A DNA stretch of 64,000 bases from Streptomyces griseocarneus (GTDB lineage: Bacteria; Actinomycetota; Actinomycetes; Streptomycetales; Streptomycetaceae). This document shows, in pieces, positions 8,019 to 16,366 of this stretch (its first letter is position 1; the number at the start of each line of letters is the position of its first letter). Under the pieces are notes generated by a model. It made no database searches. It was not told the origin of the DNA and worked only from the letters and a program-made list of their open reading frames with translations. Made by a program: the position numbers and the translations under genes. Where the stretch lies: contig NZ_BNBL01000009.1 of the NCBI RefSeq assembly GCF_014655595.1, forward strand, positions 266,421-330,420, read 5' to 3'.

Positions 8019-9245
8019 TCAGAGCACCGCGGACTTCAGCGGGACGGACGCGTCGGCGGCCTTCGACCGGTCCAGCACCGCCCCCTGCTCGATGAGCTTG
8101 CGGCCCTGCGCCAGGTCGCGCGGGCGCCCGACGGCCAGCAGCGCCACCAGGACGCCCGAGCGCAGCCAGCACACCGACCAGGCGGCGCCGGCCGGGTCGC
8201 CGCGCCAGACGAGCTCGTCGGCGCGCGCGTGGTGCCCGGCGTACTGCACGAACCGCCCGAACTGCTCGGACCAGAAGTACGGCACCGGGTCGTACACCGG
8301 CCCCTCGGCCGGGCCGTGGACGATGTTCCCCGCGACGGTCCGGGGGCCCTGCAGGGCGTTGTCCCAGTGGTGGACCAGCAGCCGCTCGCCGTAGCGGGCG
8401 GAGGGGAAGGACGCGCAGTCGCCGACCGCGTAGACGTCCGGCAGCGAGGTGCGCAGCCGGTCGTCCGTGGCGACGGAACGGTCCTCGGCGAGCTCGATGC
8501 CGGAGCCGGCCAGCCAGGCCGTGGCGGGCCGGGCCCCGATGCCGACGACCACCGCACCGGCCGGCAGGCGGCTGCCGTCGTCGAGGACGACCGCGCCCTC
8601 CTCCACCGCCGCCACCCGGGCGCCGGTCACCAGGCGGGCTCCGCTGTGGGCGTACCACTCGGCCATGTGGGCGGCGACCTCGGGCGGCATGGCGCCCGCC
8701 AGCGGCCGGTCCGCGGCCTCGACCACGGTCACCCGGCATCCCGCCTCGAGCGCGGCGGTCGCGAACTCGGCGCCGATCCAGCCGGCCCCGACCGCGACGA
8801 CGTCGTGCTGGGCGGCGAGCACCGGGCGCAGCCCCTCGACGTCGTCGAGGGTGCGCAGGACGTGGACGCCGGGCGCGCCGGCGCCGCCGGGCAGGGTGAT
8901 GGGCTCGGCGCCGGTGGCGACGACCAGCACGTCGTAGGGCACCGGACCCCGGTCGGTCTCCAGGACGTGCTCGTCGGCGCGCAGGCCGGTGGCCTCCCGG
9001 CCGAGCTCGAGGTCGATGCCGAGCGAGCCGAAGTCCACCTCGAAGGCGGATCCCTCGGCCTTGCCGAGGAGGACGGCCTTGGACAGCGGGGGGCGGTCGT
9101 AGGGCGGGTGGGGCTCGGCGCCCAGCAGGGAGATCGCGCCCTTCCAGCCCTGCTCGCGCAGGGCGACGGCGGTCTGCACGCCGGCCATGCCCGCGCCGAC
9201 GATGACGACGCGCCGGTCACTGGAGGTGTTCGTCTGCTCGCTCAC
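8019..9245 (-). CDS. FAD/NAD(P)-dependent reductase (ferredoxin-reductase type)
   Basis: 408 residues from GTG 9245. There are two Rossmann nucleotide-binding motifs: FAD near the start (VVIVGAGMAGVQTA) and NAD(P)H around 140-155 (VVAVGAGWIGAEFATAALEAG). The later FAD signature is SLPDVYAVGDCA, and the C-terminal domain is of the reductase type. This is the class II flavoprotein layout of ferredoxin/rubredoxin reductases of oxygenase systems, but no oxygenase or ferredoxin gene is adjacent. A GTG at 9308 would add 21 non-conserved residues. Both starts have weak SDs, so the start is uncertain. It is divergent from thiO. Confidence 0.88.
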   Translation of the reverse strand: MSEQTNTSSDRRVVIVGAGMAGVQTAVALREQGWKGAISLLGAEPHPPYDRPPLSKAVLLGKAEGSAFEVDFGSLGIDLELGREATGLRADEHVLETDRGPVPYDVLVVATGAEPITLPGGAGAPGVHVLRTLDDVEGLRPVLAAQHDVVAVGAGWIGAEFATAALEAGCRVTVVEAADRPLAGAMPPEVAAHMAEWYAHSGARLVTGARVAAVEEGAVVLDDGSRLPAGAVVVGIGARPATAWLAGSGIELAEDRSVATDDRLRTSLPDVYAVGDCASFPSARYGERLLVHHWDNALQGPRTVAGNIVHGPAEGPVYDPVPYFWSEQFGRFVQYAGHHARADELVWRGDPAGAAWSVCWLRSGVLVALLAVGRPRDLAQGRKLIEQGAVLDRSKAADASVPLKSAVL

Positions 9246-9404
9246 CCGATCAACTGTAGGGCGGCGACCTGCGTCCGTCGGGGCAACCGGTGACGAGACC
9301 TCTGACACAGCGTCACGATGTTTGGGGGGCCGATCGCCACGAACTACGCGTGGGCCGCCCTTCCGGCCCCTCCTCGGCGCGTACTACTGTGGCCGCTGCA
9401 AGCA

Positions 9405-9496
9405 CTCGCGGGAGCCCGGACGCACCGGGCTGAGAGGGAGGCTGGACGGCCTCCGACCGTACGAACCTGATCCGGGTCATGCCGGCGAAGGGAGGG
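9405..9496 (+). promoter_or_regulatory. TPP riboswitch (THI element) controlling thiOSG
   Basis: The conserved aptamer pieces appear in order: GGGAGCCCGG...CCGGGCTGAGAGGG, a variable GAGGC/GCCTC stem, then ACCTGATCCGGGTCATGCCG and GCGAAGGGAGG. The final GGGAGG also serves as the Shine-Dalgarno sequence of thiO, and a small hairpin (GGGCT/AGCCC) separates it from ATG 9508. TPP binding should therefore hide the SD, a translational switch. The aptamer is certain from its sequence. The mechanism is inferred from the layout. Confidence 0.96.
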
Positions 9497-9507
9497 GCTG
9501 GAAGCCC

Positions 9508-10671
9508 ATGCACGCGCGGCACACCTGTGACGTTCTGGTCATCGGCGGCGGCGTCATCGGCCTGGTCACGGCCTGGCGCGCCGCCCAGCGCGGGCTGCGC
9601 GTGGCGGTCGCCGACCCGGCGCCCGGCCGGGGCGCGGCCCAGGTGGCGGCCGGGATGCTGGCCGCCGTCACCGAACTGCACTACGGCGAGCAGACCCTGC
9701 TCGCCCTCAACCTCGCCTCCGCCCGGCGCTATCCGGCGTTCACGGCCGAGCTGGAGGAGGCCAGCGGCGTGGAGACCGGCTACCGCGCCTGCGGCACGCT
9801 CGCCGTCGCCCTCGACGCCGACGACCGGGAGCACCTGCGGGAGCTGCACGACCTGCAGCGGCGCTCCGGCCTGGACTCGCAGTGGCTGTCCGGGCGCGAA
9901 TGCCGCCGCCTGGAGCCGATGCTGGCGCCCGGCGTGCGCGGCGGACTGCGGGTGGACGGCGACCACCAGACCGACCCCCGGCGGCTGTCGCGGGCGCTGC
10001 TGACGGCCTGTGAGCGGGCCGGCGTGGTCTTCCACCGCCACGAGGCCGTGCGGGCGCTGCTCGCCGGCGACCGCGCGGCCGGCGCCGAACTCGCCGACGG
10101 CACCCGCCTGGCCGCCGGCCAGACCGTACTGGCGGCGGGCAGCCTCAGCGGCCGCCTGGCGGGGCTGCCCGAGGAGGTGCTGCCCCCGGTCCGCCCGGTC
10201 AAGGGCCAGGTGCTGCGGCTGCGCGTCCCGGACGCCTACCGGCCCTTCCTCTCCCGCACCGTACGGGCGGTGGTGCGCGGCGGCCCGGTGTACCTGGTGC
10301 CGCGCGAGAACGGCGAGCTGGTCGTCGGCGCCACCAGCGAGGAGCTCGGCTGGGACACCACCGTCACCGCCGGCGGCGTCTACGAGCTGCTGCGCGACGC
10401 CCACGAGCTCGTGCCCGGCATCACCGAGCTGCCGCTGGTGGAGACCCTCGCGGGGCTGCGGCCCGGCTCGCCCGACAACGCCCCGCTGCTCGGCCCGACC
10501 GCCCTGCCGGGGCTGCTCGTGGCCACGGGGCACCACCGCAACGGCGTGCTGCTCACCCCGGTCACCGGCGACGTGATGGCCGAGGTGCTGACCACCGGGC
10601 GGCTGCCCGAGGAGGCCCGCCCCTTCTCCCCCCGACGCTTCGTCCCCGCACTTCAGGAGCAGCCCGCATGA
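9508..10671 (+). CDS. thiO: Glycine oxidase ThiO
   Basis: 387 residues. An FAD enzyme that oxidises glycine to iminoacetate (dehydroglycine) for thiazole assembly by ThiG. The FAD motif is GGGVIG at residues 13-18. Further family landmarks are AAGMLAAVTE, the substrate region VRPVKGQVLRL, YLVPRENGELVVGATSEE and the C-terminal GLRPGSPDNAPLLG and GHHRNGVLLTP. ATG 9508 follows the riboswitch SD. The stop overlaps the thiS start (ATGA), so the two are translationally coupled. Confidence 0.95.
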   Translation: MHARHTCDVLVIGGGVIGLVTAWRAAQRGLRVAVADPAPGRGAAQVAAGMLAAVTELHYGEQTLLALNLASARRYPAFTAELEEASGVETGYRACGTLAVALDADDREHLRELHDLQRRSGLDSQWLSGRECRRLEPMLAPGVRGGLRVDGDHQTDPRRLSRALLTACERAGVVFHRHEAVRALLAGDRAAGAELADGTRLAAGQTVLAAGSLSGRLAGLPEEVLPPVRPVKGQVLRLRVPDAYRPFLSRTVRAVVRGGPVYLVPRENGELVVGATSEELGWDTTVTAGGVYELLRDAHELVPGITELPLVETLAGLRPGSPDNAPLLGPTALPGLLVATGHHRNGVLLTPVTGDVMAEVLTTGRLPEEARPFSPRRFVPALQEQPA

Positions 10672-10892
10672 CCGGCAGCGACGTCACCACCCACACCATC
10701 AGCGTCAACGGCGAGCACCGCGACGTCCCCGCCGGGACGACCCTCGACGGGCTCGTGGCGAGTCTCACCACCGCGCACGGCGGAGTCGCCGCGGCGGTCA
10801 ACGAGGCCGTCGTCCCCCGCGGCCGGTGGCCGCACACCCCGCTCGCCGCCGGCGACCGGGTCGAGGTCCTCACCGCGGTCCAGGGAGGCTGA
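10668..10892 (+). CDS. thiS: Sulfur carrier protein ThiS
   Basis: 74 residues with a ubiquitin-like fold. It carries sulfur as a C-terminal thiocarboxylate for thiazole formation. The diagnostic feature is the terminal Gly-Gly (TAVQGG), together with ISVNGEHRDVPAG near the start and AVAVNE-like AAAVNEAVVPR in the middle. It overlaps thiO by 4 nt and lies 9 nt before thiG. No thiF or thiI-type activating gene is visible in the window. The cysteine desulfurase at 52583 is far away. Confidence 0.95.
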   Translation: MTGSDVTTHTISVNGEHRDVPAGTTLDGLVASLTTAHGGVAAAVNEAVVPRGRWPHTPLAAGDRVEVLTAVQGG

Positions 10893-10901
10893 TCAGCACA
10901 G

Positions 10902-11696
10902 ATGGCCGACGACCTGCTCACCATCGCGGACACCCCCTTCACCTCCCGGCTGATCATGGGCACGGGCGGCGCCCCCAGCCTCGACGTGCTCGAGCGCGCC
11001 CTGATCGCCTCCGGCACCGAGCTGACGACGGTCGCCATGCGCCGCCTCGACGCGACCGTGCGCGGCTCCGTGCTCTCGGTCCTGGAGAAGCACGGCATCC
11101 GGGTGCTGCCGAACACCGCGGGCTGCTTCACCGCCGGCGAGGCGGTCCTCACCGCCCGGCTGGCCCGTGAGGCGCTCGGCACGGACTGGGTCAAGCTCGA
11201 GGTGATCGCCGACGAGCGCACCCTGCTGCCCGACCCGATCGAGCTGCTGGACGCCGCCGAGATCCTCGTCGACGACGGCTTCACCGTGCTGCCGTACACC
11301 AACGACGACCCGGTCCTGGCCCGCAAGCTCGAGGACGTGGGCTGCGCGGCCATCATGCCGCTGGGCGCGCCCATCGGCTCGGGCCTGGGCATCCGCAATC
11401 CGCACAACTTCCAGCTGATCACCGAGCGGGCGGGGGTGCCGGTGATCCTGGACGCCGGCGCGGGCACCGCCTCGGACGCCGCGCTCGCCATGGAGCTGGG
11501 CTGCGCGGCGGTGATGCTGGCCTCGGCCGTCACCCGCGCGCAGGAGCCGGTGCTGATGGCGGAGGCGATGCGGCACGCGGTGGAGGCCGGGCGGCTGGCC
11601 CACCGGGCCGGGCGGATCCCCCGCCGCCACTTCGCCGAGGCCTCGTCTCCCACGGAGGGTCTGGCCGCGTTGGACCCGGAGCGGCCGGCGTTCTGA
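10902..11696 (+). CDS. thiG: Thiazole synthase ThiG
   Basis: 264 residues, TIM barrel. It condenses DXP, dehydroglycine and ThiS-thiocarboxylate into the thiazole phosphate. The Schiff-base lysine is Lys98 (DWVKLEVI). Other landmarks are SRLIMGTGG (15-23), VLPNTAGCFTA, MPLGAPIGSGLGIRNP and VILDAGAGTASDAALAMELG. It is the last gene of the riboswitch-controlled thiOSG operon. Confidence 0.96.
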   Translation: MADDLLTIADTPFTSRLIMGTGGAPSLDVLERALIASGTELTTVAMRRLDATVRGSVLSVLEKHGIRVLPNTAGCFTAGEAVLTARLAREALGTDWVKLEVIADERTLLPDPIELLDAAEILVDDGFTVLPYTNDDPVLARKLEDVGCAAIMPLGAPIGSGLGIRNPHNFQLITERAGVPVILDAGAGTASDAALAMELGCAAVMLASAVTRAQEPVLMAEAMRHAVEAGRLAHRAGRIPRRHFAEASSPTEGLAALDPERPAF

Positions 11697-11785
11697 GAAG
11701 CCTTCCGACCAGCCGTTCCTGTCACTGTTCGGCTATAGAAGACGTGAGCGGGGCGCGCGCCGTCCGGGCCGCGCCTCACGACTCG

Positions 11786-11791
11786 TAGACT
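11786..11791 (+). promoter_or_regulatory. Putative -10 element of the kinase gene
   Basis: TAGACT ends 8 nt before GTG 11800 and no SD is present, so a leaderless transcript is likely. A second hexamer-like TATAGA lies at about 11734. Confidence 0.35.
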
Positions 11792-11799
11792 CGTGTGCC

Positions 11800-13749
11800 G
11801 TGGATACGACCCTGCCGGACCCTCTCGTCGATCACCTGCTCGACGGCCGTTACCGCGTCGAGGCGCGGGTCGCCGTGGGCGGCATGGCCACGGTCTACCG
11901 GGCCCTGGACACCCGGCTCGACCGGGTGCTCGCGCTCAAGGTGATGCACCCCTCCCTCGCCGCCGACCGGGCCTTCGTGGACCGCTTCATCCGCGAGGCC
12001 AAGTCCGTGGCCCGGCTCGACCACGCCAACGTGGTGAGCGTCTTCGACCAGGGGACGGACGGCCCGTACGTCTACCTCGCGATGGAGTACGTCGCCGGCT
12101 GCACGCTGCGCGACGTGCTGCGCGACCGCGGGGCCCTGCGTCCGCGCGCCGCGCTCGACATCGCCGAGCCGATCCTGGCCGCGCTGGGCGCGGCCCACGT
12201 CGCGGGGCTGGTGCACCGCGACATGAAGCCGGAGAACGTCCTCATCGGCGACGACGGCCGGGTCAAGGTCGCCGACTTCGGTCTCGTCCGGGCGGTGGAC
12301 ACCAACACCACCGCCAGCACCGGCTCGGTGCTGGGCACGGTCTCCTACCTCGCCCCCGAGCAGATCGAGTACGGCACGGCCGACACCCGGGCCGACGTCT
12401 ACGCCTGCGGCGTCGTCCTCTACGAGATGCTCACCAGCGCCAAGCCGCACACCGGCGGCACCGCCGCCCAGGTCCTCTACCAGCACCTCCACGAGGACGT
12501 GCCGCCGCCGTCCGCCGCGGTGCCCGGCCTCGCGCCGGCACTGGACGCGCTGGTGGCCGCCGCCACCGCCCGGGACGCCGCACTGCGCCCGGCCGACGCG
12601 GTCGAGCTGCTGGCGATGCTCCGCGAGGCCCGCGCCGCGCTGACCGACGAGCAGCTGGACGCCGAGCCGCCGGGCGCCGCGCCCGCCGACCGGGCCGTGG
12701 GCTCCGAGGACCGTACGAGCGTGATCCCGCGCGTGGTCGTGCCCGCGCAGGGCGAGGACGACGGCCTCCACCACACCACCCGGCTGGAGCTCCCCGTGCC
12801 CGCCCCCGCGCCGCCGGTCCAGGCCCCGCCGCCCGGGCCGCGGGGAGCCGCGCGGCGGCTGCCGCCGCGCCGCTGGATCATCGCCGCGCTGGGCGCCCTG
12901 CTGGCCGTGCTGGCCGGCACGGGCGTCTGGTACATCAACTCCGGGCAGTTCACGTCCGTACCCGGCGTCCTGGACCTCACGCAGGCCGAGGCGGAGAAGA
13001 AGCTGGACGCGGCCGGGCTCGGGGTGCGCACCGAGCAGACGTTCAGCGACACCGTCGAGCGCGGGCACGTCGTGGCCACCGATCCCAAGCCGGGCGAGCG
13101 CATCCGCAACACCGGCAAGGTGACGCTGACCGTCTCGCGCGGCCCGCAGAAGGCCGAGGTGCCCAATGTCGTCGGCATGCCGCTGGACCAGGCGCGGAAG
13201 AAGATCGAGGGCCAGGGGCTGACGGTCGGCGAGACGAGCAAGCAGTTCAGCGACGAGACGCCCAAGGGCTCGGTGCTGGCCACGGACCCCAAGCCGGGCG
13301 CGCAGCTCAGGCCGGACTCGGCGGTGGCGCTCGTCGTCAGCCAGGGCCGGCAGATCAGCGTGCCGGACGTCACCGGGCAGTCCGCGGCGGCGGCCACCTC
13401 GGCGCTGCGCGACGCCGGCCTGCAGGTCAAGATCTCGGACGACCAGGTCTACTCCGACCGGCCCCAGGGCGCCGTGGCCCAGCAGTCCCCCGCCAAGGGG
13501 GCGCAGGCCGCCGAGGGCGACACCGTGACCGTCACGCTCTCCAAGGGCAAGGAGATGATCGCGGTCCCGGACGTCACCGGAAAGAGTGAGGCGGTGGCCC
13601 GGAAGGCCCTGACGGACGCGGGCTTCGCGGTGAAGGTGGAGCGGCCGTTCTTCTTCCCGAAGGACTCCGTCGAGAGCCAGTCGGTCCGGGGCGGCGAGCG
13701 GGCCGCCAAGGGTGACACCGTCGTCATCCGCATGAAGAGCGGCATCTGA
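11800..13749 (+). CDS. Serine/threonine protein kinase with four PASTA domains
   Basis: 649 residues, PknB-like. The cytoplasmic kinase domain (about 15-275) has the glycine loop VAVGGMATVYRA, Lys47 (LALKVMH), HRDMKPEN with catalytic Asp141, DFG at 159-161 and APEQ. A linker and one membrane helix (about 365-385, WIIAALGALLAVLAGTGVWY) follow. Four extracellular PASTA repeats then begin at SVPGVLDLTQ, EVPNVVGMPL, SVPDVTGQSA and AVPDVTGKSE. PASTA domains bind muropeptides or lipid II, so the kinase probably senses cell-wall state. Likely partners include the Rv2175c-type protein encoded nearby, which is inference from mycobacteria. Confidence 0.96.
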   Translation: MDTTLPDPLVDHLLDGRYRVEARVAVGGMATVYRALDTRLDRVLALKVMHPSLAADRAFVDRFIREAKSVARLDHANVVSVFDQGTDGPYVYLAMEYVAGCTLRDVLRDRGALRPRAALDIAEPILAALGAAHVAGLVHRDMKPENVLIGDDGRVKVADFGLVRAVDTNTTASTGSVLGTVSYLAPEQIEYGTADTRADVYACGVVLYEMLTSAKPHTGGTAAQVLYQHLHEDVPPPSAAVPGLAPALDALVAAATARDAALRPADAVELLAMLREARAALTDEQLDAEPPGAAPADRAVGSEDRTSVIPRVVVPAQGEDDGLHHTTRLELPVPAPAPPVQAPPPGPRGAARRLPPRRWIIAALGALLAVLAGTGVWYINSGQFTSVPGVLDLTQAEAEKKLDAAGLGVRTEQTFSDTVERGHVVATDPKPGERIRNTGKVTLTVSRGPQKAEVPNVVGMPLDQARKKIEGQGLTVGETSKQFSDETPKGSVLATDPKPGAQLRPDSAVALVVSQGRQISVPDVTGQSAAAATSALRDAGLQVKISDDQVYSDRPQGAVAQQSPAKGAQAAEGDTVTVTLSKGKEMIAVPDVTGKSEAVARKALTDAGFAVKVERPFFFPKDSVESQSVRGGERAAKGDTVVIRMKSGI

Positions 13750-13757
13750 ACAGGATC

Positions 13758-14654
13758 ATGAACACCACCAGCACCACCACCGGCCTTCCGCCCGGCCCCG
13801 CCCGCAACCCCGTGGGCGGCCACATCCCGGTGGCCGGCGGCCTCGCCCGGGTGGGCCTGCCCTACGCCCGCGAGATGGGCGCCGAGGCCGTACAGGTCTT
13901 CGTCGCCAACCCGCGCGGCTGGGCGACCCCGCCCGGCAACCCCCGGCAGGACGAGGAGTTCGCGGCCGCCTGCGCGGACGGGGGGATCCCGGTCTTCGTG
14001 CACGCCCCCTACCTGATCAACTTCGGCTCGCACACCGAGGCGACCGTCGAGCGGTCCGTGGAATCCCTGCGGCACTCGCTGCGCCGGGGCCGGGAGATCG
14101 GGGCGCGCGGCGTCGTGGTCCACACCGGCTCCGCGACCGGCGGCCGGCCCCGCCGCGAGGCCCTGGCCCAGGTCCACGAGCGGCTGCTGCCGCTGCTGGA
14201 GGAGCTCACCCACGACGACGACCCGCGGCTGCTGCTGGAGCCGACGGCCGGTCAGGGCGCCTCGCTGTGCTCCTGGGTGCACGACCTCGGCCCGTACTTC
14301 GACGCGCTGGAGCACCACCCCCGGCTCGGCGTCTGCCTGGACACCTGCCACGCCTTCGCGGCCGGGCACGACCTGGCCGGTCCCGGCGGGATGAAGCTGG
14401 CCCTCGACGAGCTGGTCGGCGTGGTGGGCGAGGGCCGGCTGGGGCTGATCCACGCCAACGACTCCAAGGACGTCGTCGGCGCGCACAAGGACCGGCACGA
14501 GAACATCGGATCCGGCCACATCGGCGCCGAGCCCTTCGCCGAGCTGTTCGCCCACGCGGCGACGGCCGGCGTGCCGCTGACGATCGAGACGCCCGGCGGC
14601 AAGGAGGGGCACGCCGCGGACGTGGCGCGGCTCAAGGCCCTGCGCGACGGCTGA
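13758..14654 (+). CDS. nfo: Deoxyribonuclease IV (AP endonuclease)
   Basis: 298 residues of the Nfo/endonuclease IV TIM-barrel family, which cleaves DNA 5' of abasic sites in base-excision repair. Metal-ligand motifs in order: VHAPYLINF, VVVHTGSATGG, LLLEPTAGQG (Glu), GVCLDTCHAFAAG (Asp, His), LIHANDSKD and HENIGSGHIG, and PLTIETPGG (Glu). The start at ATG 13758 lies 8 nt after the kinase stop with a weak AGGA, suggesting co-transcription with the kinase. The N-terminal 13 residues (Thr/Pro-rich) are probably disordered. Confidence 0.93.
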   Translation: MNTTSTTTGLPPGPARNPVGGHIPVAGGLARVGLPYAREMGAEAVQVFVANPRGWATPPGNPRQDEEFAAACADGGIPVFVHAPYLINFGSHTEATVERSVESLRHSLRRGREIGARGVVVHTGSATGGRPRREALAQVHERLLPLLEELTHDDDPRLLLEPTAGQGASLCSWVHDLGPYFDALEHHPRLGVCLDTCHAFAAGHDLAGPGGMKLALDELVGVVGEGRLGLIHANDSKDVVGAHKDRHENIGSGHIGAEPFAELFAHAATAGVPLTIETPGGKEGHAADVARLKALRDG

Positions 14655-14666
14655 CGGGCGGACGCC

Positions 14667-15299
14667 CTAGAGCTCCGGGCCCTCGCCCGGCTTCTCCTGG
14701 TAGGAGTAGCGCTGCTCGCTCCAGGGGTCGCCGATGTTGTGGTACCCCCGCTCCTCCCAGAAGCCGCGCCGGTCGGCGGTCATGTACTCCACGCCGCGCA
14801 CCCACTTGGGGCCCTTCCAGGCGTAGAGGTGCGGGACGACCAGGCGGACGGGGAAGCCGTGCTCGGCGGTGAGGAGCTCGCCGTCCTTGTGGGTGGCGAA
14901 CATGGTCTTCTCGGCCGTGAAGTCGGCGAGCCGCAGATTCGAGCTGAAGCCGTACTCCGCCCACACCATCACGTGCGTGACCTCGGGCGCTGGCGGGGCG
15001 AGTTCGAGGATCGTACGGGCGGAGACCCCTCCCCATTCCGCGCCGAGCATGCTGTACTTCGTGACGCAGTGCAGGTCCGCCACCACCGTGGTGTACGGAA
15101 GCGCGGAGAACTCCTCGTGGTTCCAGCGGTGCTTGTCGCCGCCCGCCGTGGCGCCGAAGACGCGGAACTCCCAGCGGTCCGGCTTGAACCTCGGCACCGG
15201 GCCGTAGTGCGTCACCGGCCATCCGCGCTGGAGCCGCTGCCCCGGGGGCAGCTGAAGATTCTCCCCTTTGCGGCTTTCGGTGTTCTTCGAGGGCCCCAT
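14667..15299 (-). CDS. Sulfite-oxidase-like molybdopterin oxidoreductase
   Basis: 210 residues. It consists of the oxidoreductase molybdopterin domain alone, as in MsrP/YedY-like and plant-type sulfite oxidase catalytic domains. The molybdenum ligand is Cys78 in VADLHCVTKYS. Other landmarks are WGGVSARTILE, AEYGFSSNLRL, HGFPVRLVVPHLYAWKGPKW and GYHNIGDPW. There is no signal peptide or twin-arginine motif, so it appears cytoplasmic. The electron partner and substrate are unknown. It is convergent with nfo and divergent from bfr. Confidence 0.9.
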   Translation of the reverse strand: MGPSKNTESRKGENLQLPPGQRLQRGWPVTHYGPVPRFKPDRWEFRVFGATAGGDKHRWNHEEFSALPYTTVVADLHCVTKYSMLGAEWGGVSARTILELAPPAPEVTHVMVWAEYGFSSNLRLADFTAEKTMFATHKDGELLTAEHGFPVRLVVPHLYAWKGPKWVRGVEYMTADRRGFWEERGYHNIGDPWSEQRYSYQEKPGEGPEL

Positions 15300-15366
15300 G
15301 GCTCAATGGTGTCAGACCTTCGGGGGTGCTGATGACCGGGGGTTGCGTTATCCGGGCAACTCCCAC

Positions 15367-15380
15367 TAAGTGTGCACTTA
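15367..15380. promoter_or_regulatory. TAAGTG-TG-CACTTA inverted repeat upstream of bfr
   Basis: Six-base arms separated by 2 nt, in the divergent gap between the molybdopterin enzyme and bacterioferritin, about 69 bp before the bfr ATG. A plausible operator. It does not match the DmdR/IdeR box seen before bfd. Confidence 0.45.
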
Positions 15381-15448
15381 CTGGACGCCCCCCCGGGGCG
15401 GTGCGAGGATGCGCGCAACCTGCCAACTGCTGGGAAGGAGCCTCTGCG

Positions 15449-15937
15449 ATGCAGGGCGACCCCGAGGTCATCGAGTTCCTCAATGAACAGCTGACTGCCG
15501 AGCTGACCGCCATCAATCAGTACTTCCTGCACGCGAAGCTGCAGGAGCACCACGGGTGGACGAAGATCGCGTCGCATACGCGCGCCGAGTCGTTCGACGA
15601 GATGCGGCACGCGGAGACCCTCACCGACCGGATCATCTTCCTGGAGGGGCTGCCCAACTACCAGCGGCTCTTCCACGTCCGGATCGGCCAGACGATCAGC
15701 GAGATGTTCCAGGCCGACCGGCAGGTCGAGGTCGAGGCCATCGACCGCCTGCGGCGCGGCGTGGAGGTCATGCGGGCCAAGGGCGACATCACCTCGGCCA
15801 ACATCTTCGAGGCGATCCTCGCCGACGAGGAGGACCACATCGACTACCTGGACACCCAGCTGGAGCTGATCGAGAAGCTCGGCGAGGCGCTGTACCTCGC
15901 GCAGTACATCGAGCAGGAGAACGGCGGGAGCGGCTGA
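15449..15937 (+). CDS. bfr: Bacterioferritin
   Basis: 162 residues. It assembles into a 24-mer haem-containing iron-storage shell. All six dinuclear ferroxidase ligands are present at canonical positions: Glu18, Glu51, His54, Glu94, Glu127 and His130. The haem ligand Met52 is also present (FDEMRHAE). ATG 15449 follows a GGAAGGAG SD, and an upstream ATG at 15326 in the same frame adds only non-conserved residues. It is convergent with bfd, 14 nt apart, giving a storage/release pair. Confidence 0.97.
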   Translation: MQGDPEVIEFLNEQLTAELTAINQYFLHAKLQEHHGWTKIASHTRAESFDEMRHAETLTDRIIFLEGLPNYQRLFHVRIGQTISEMFQADRQVEVEAIDRLRRGVEVMRAKGDITSANIFEAILADEEDHIDYLDTQLELIEKLGEALYLAQYIEQENGGSG

Positions 15938-15951
15938 CCCGCGAGGGCCGG

Positions 15952-16215
15952 CTAGGCGGCGGCAGGGGCCTGCGCCCCGGCGGAGGCCGCGAGGAGCGCC
16001 ACGTCGGCGCCCAGCACGTCGGACTCCCCCTGGTCGGCGAGCTCCCGGCGGGGGCAGGCGCCCCGGCCGAGCAGGGCCTGGATCCGGCGCACGCAGCCGC
16101 CGCAGTCGGTGCCGGCCTTGCAGGCGGACGCGATCTGCCGGGGCGTGCACGCACCCTTGTCCGCGTGCTCGCGCACCTGCCGCTCCGTGATGCCGAAGCA
16201 TGAGCAGACGTACAC
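15952..16215 (-). CDS. bfd: Bacterioferritin-associated ferredoxin-type (2Fe-2S) protein
   Basis: 87 residues from GTG 16215. The Bfd fold binds one [2Fe-2S] cluster through C4-x-C6 and C38-x2-C41 (VYVCSCFGIT and GTDCGGC). Bfd passes electrons to bacterioferritin to release stored iron. A longer frame to 16344 exists, but it would place the iron box inside the coding region and lacks homology, whereas GTG 16215 has an AAGGCGG SD at good spacing. The C-terminal 30 residues are Ala/Gly-rich and variable. The iron box upstream predicts expression under iron starvation. Confidence 0.92.
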   Translation of the reverse strand: MYVCSCFGITERQVREHADKGACTPRQIASACKAGTDCGGCVRRIQALLGRGACPRRELADQGESDVLGADVALLAASAGAQAPAAA

Positions 16216-16257
16216 GCGGTCACCGCCTTGCGCCGGCCCGGAGGCCGAGTTGATCAA

Positions 16258-16276
16258 TAAGGTTACCCTTACCTTA
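16258..16276. promoter_or_regulatory. Iron box (DmdR/IdeR-type operator) upstream of bfd
   Basis: A 19-bp dyad, TAAGGTTACCCTTACCTTA, matching 14 of 19 positions of the TTAGGTTAGGCTAACCTAA consensus known for DtxR-family iron regulators. It lies 43 nt upstream of the bfd start, overlapping the likely -10 region, so Fe2+-repressor binding should block transcription. Confidence 0.85.
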
Positions 16277-16302
16277 CCCGTCTCGGCGGCCGGATAACAA
16301 CG

Positions 16303-16337
16303 CCGTGGGGGGCGGATCACAGATCCGCGCCCCACGG
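16303..16337 (-). terminator. Terminator after aroF
   Basis: 16-bp stem with one mismatch (CCGTGGGGGGCGGATC with GATCCGCGCCCCACGG) and an ACA loop, starting 29 nt past the aroF stop on the minus strand. Confidence 0.7.
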
Positions 16338-16366
16338 TCGTCACCGACGGTTATGACTGCTCGCGC

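Noticed and set aside
16216..16344. Longer start for bfd at 16344
   Set aside because: It would put the iron box inside the coding region and adds residues without ferredoxin character. GTG 16215 has a proper SD.
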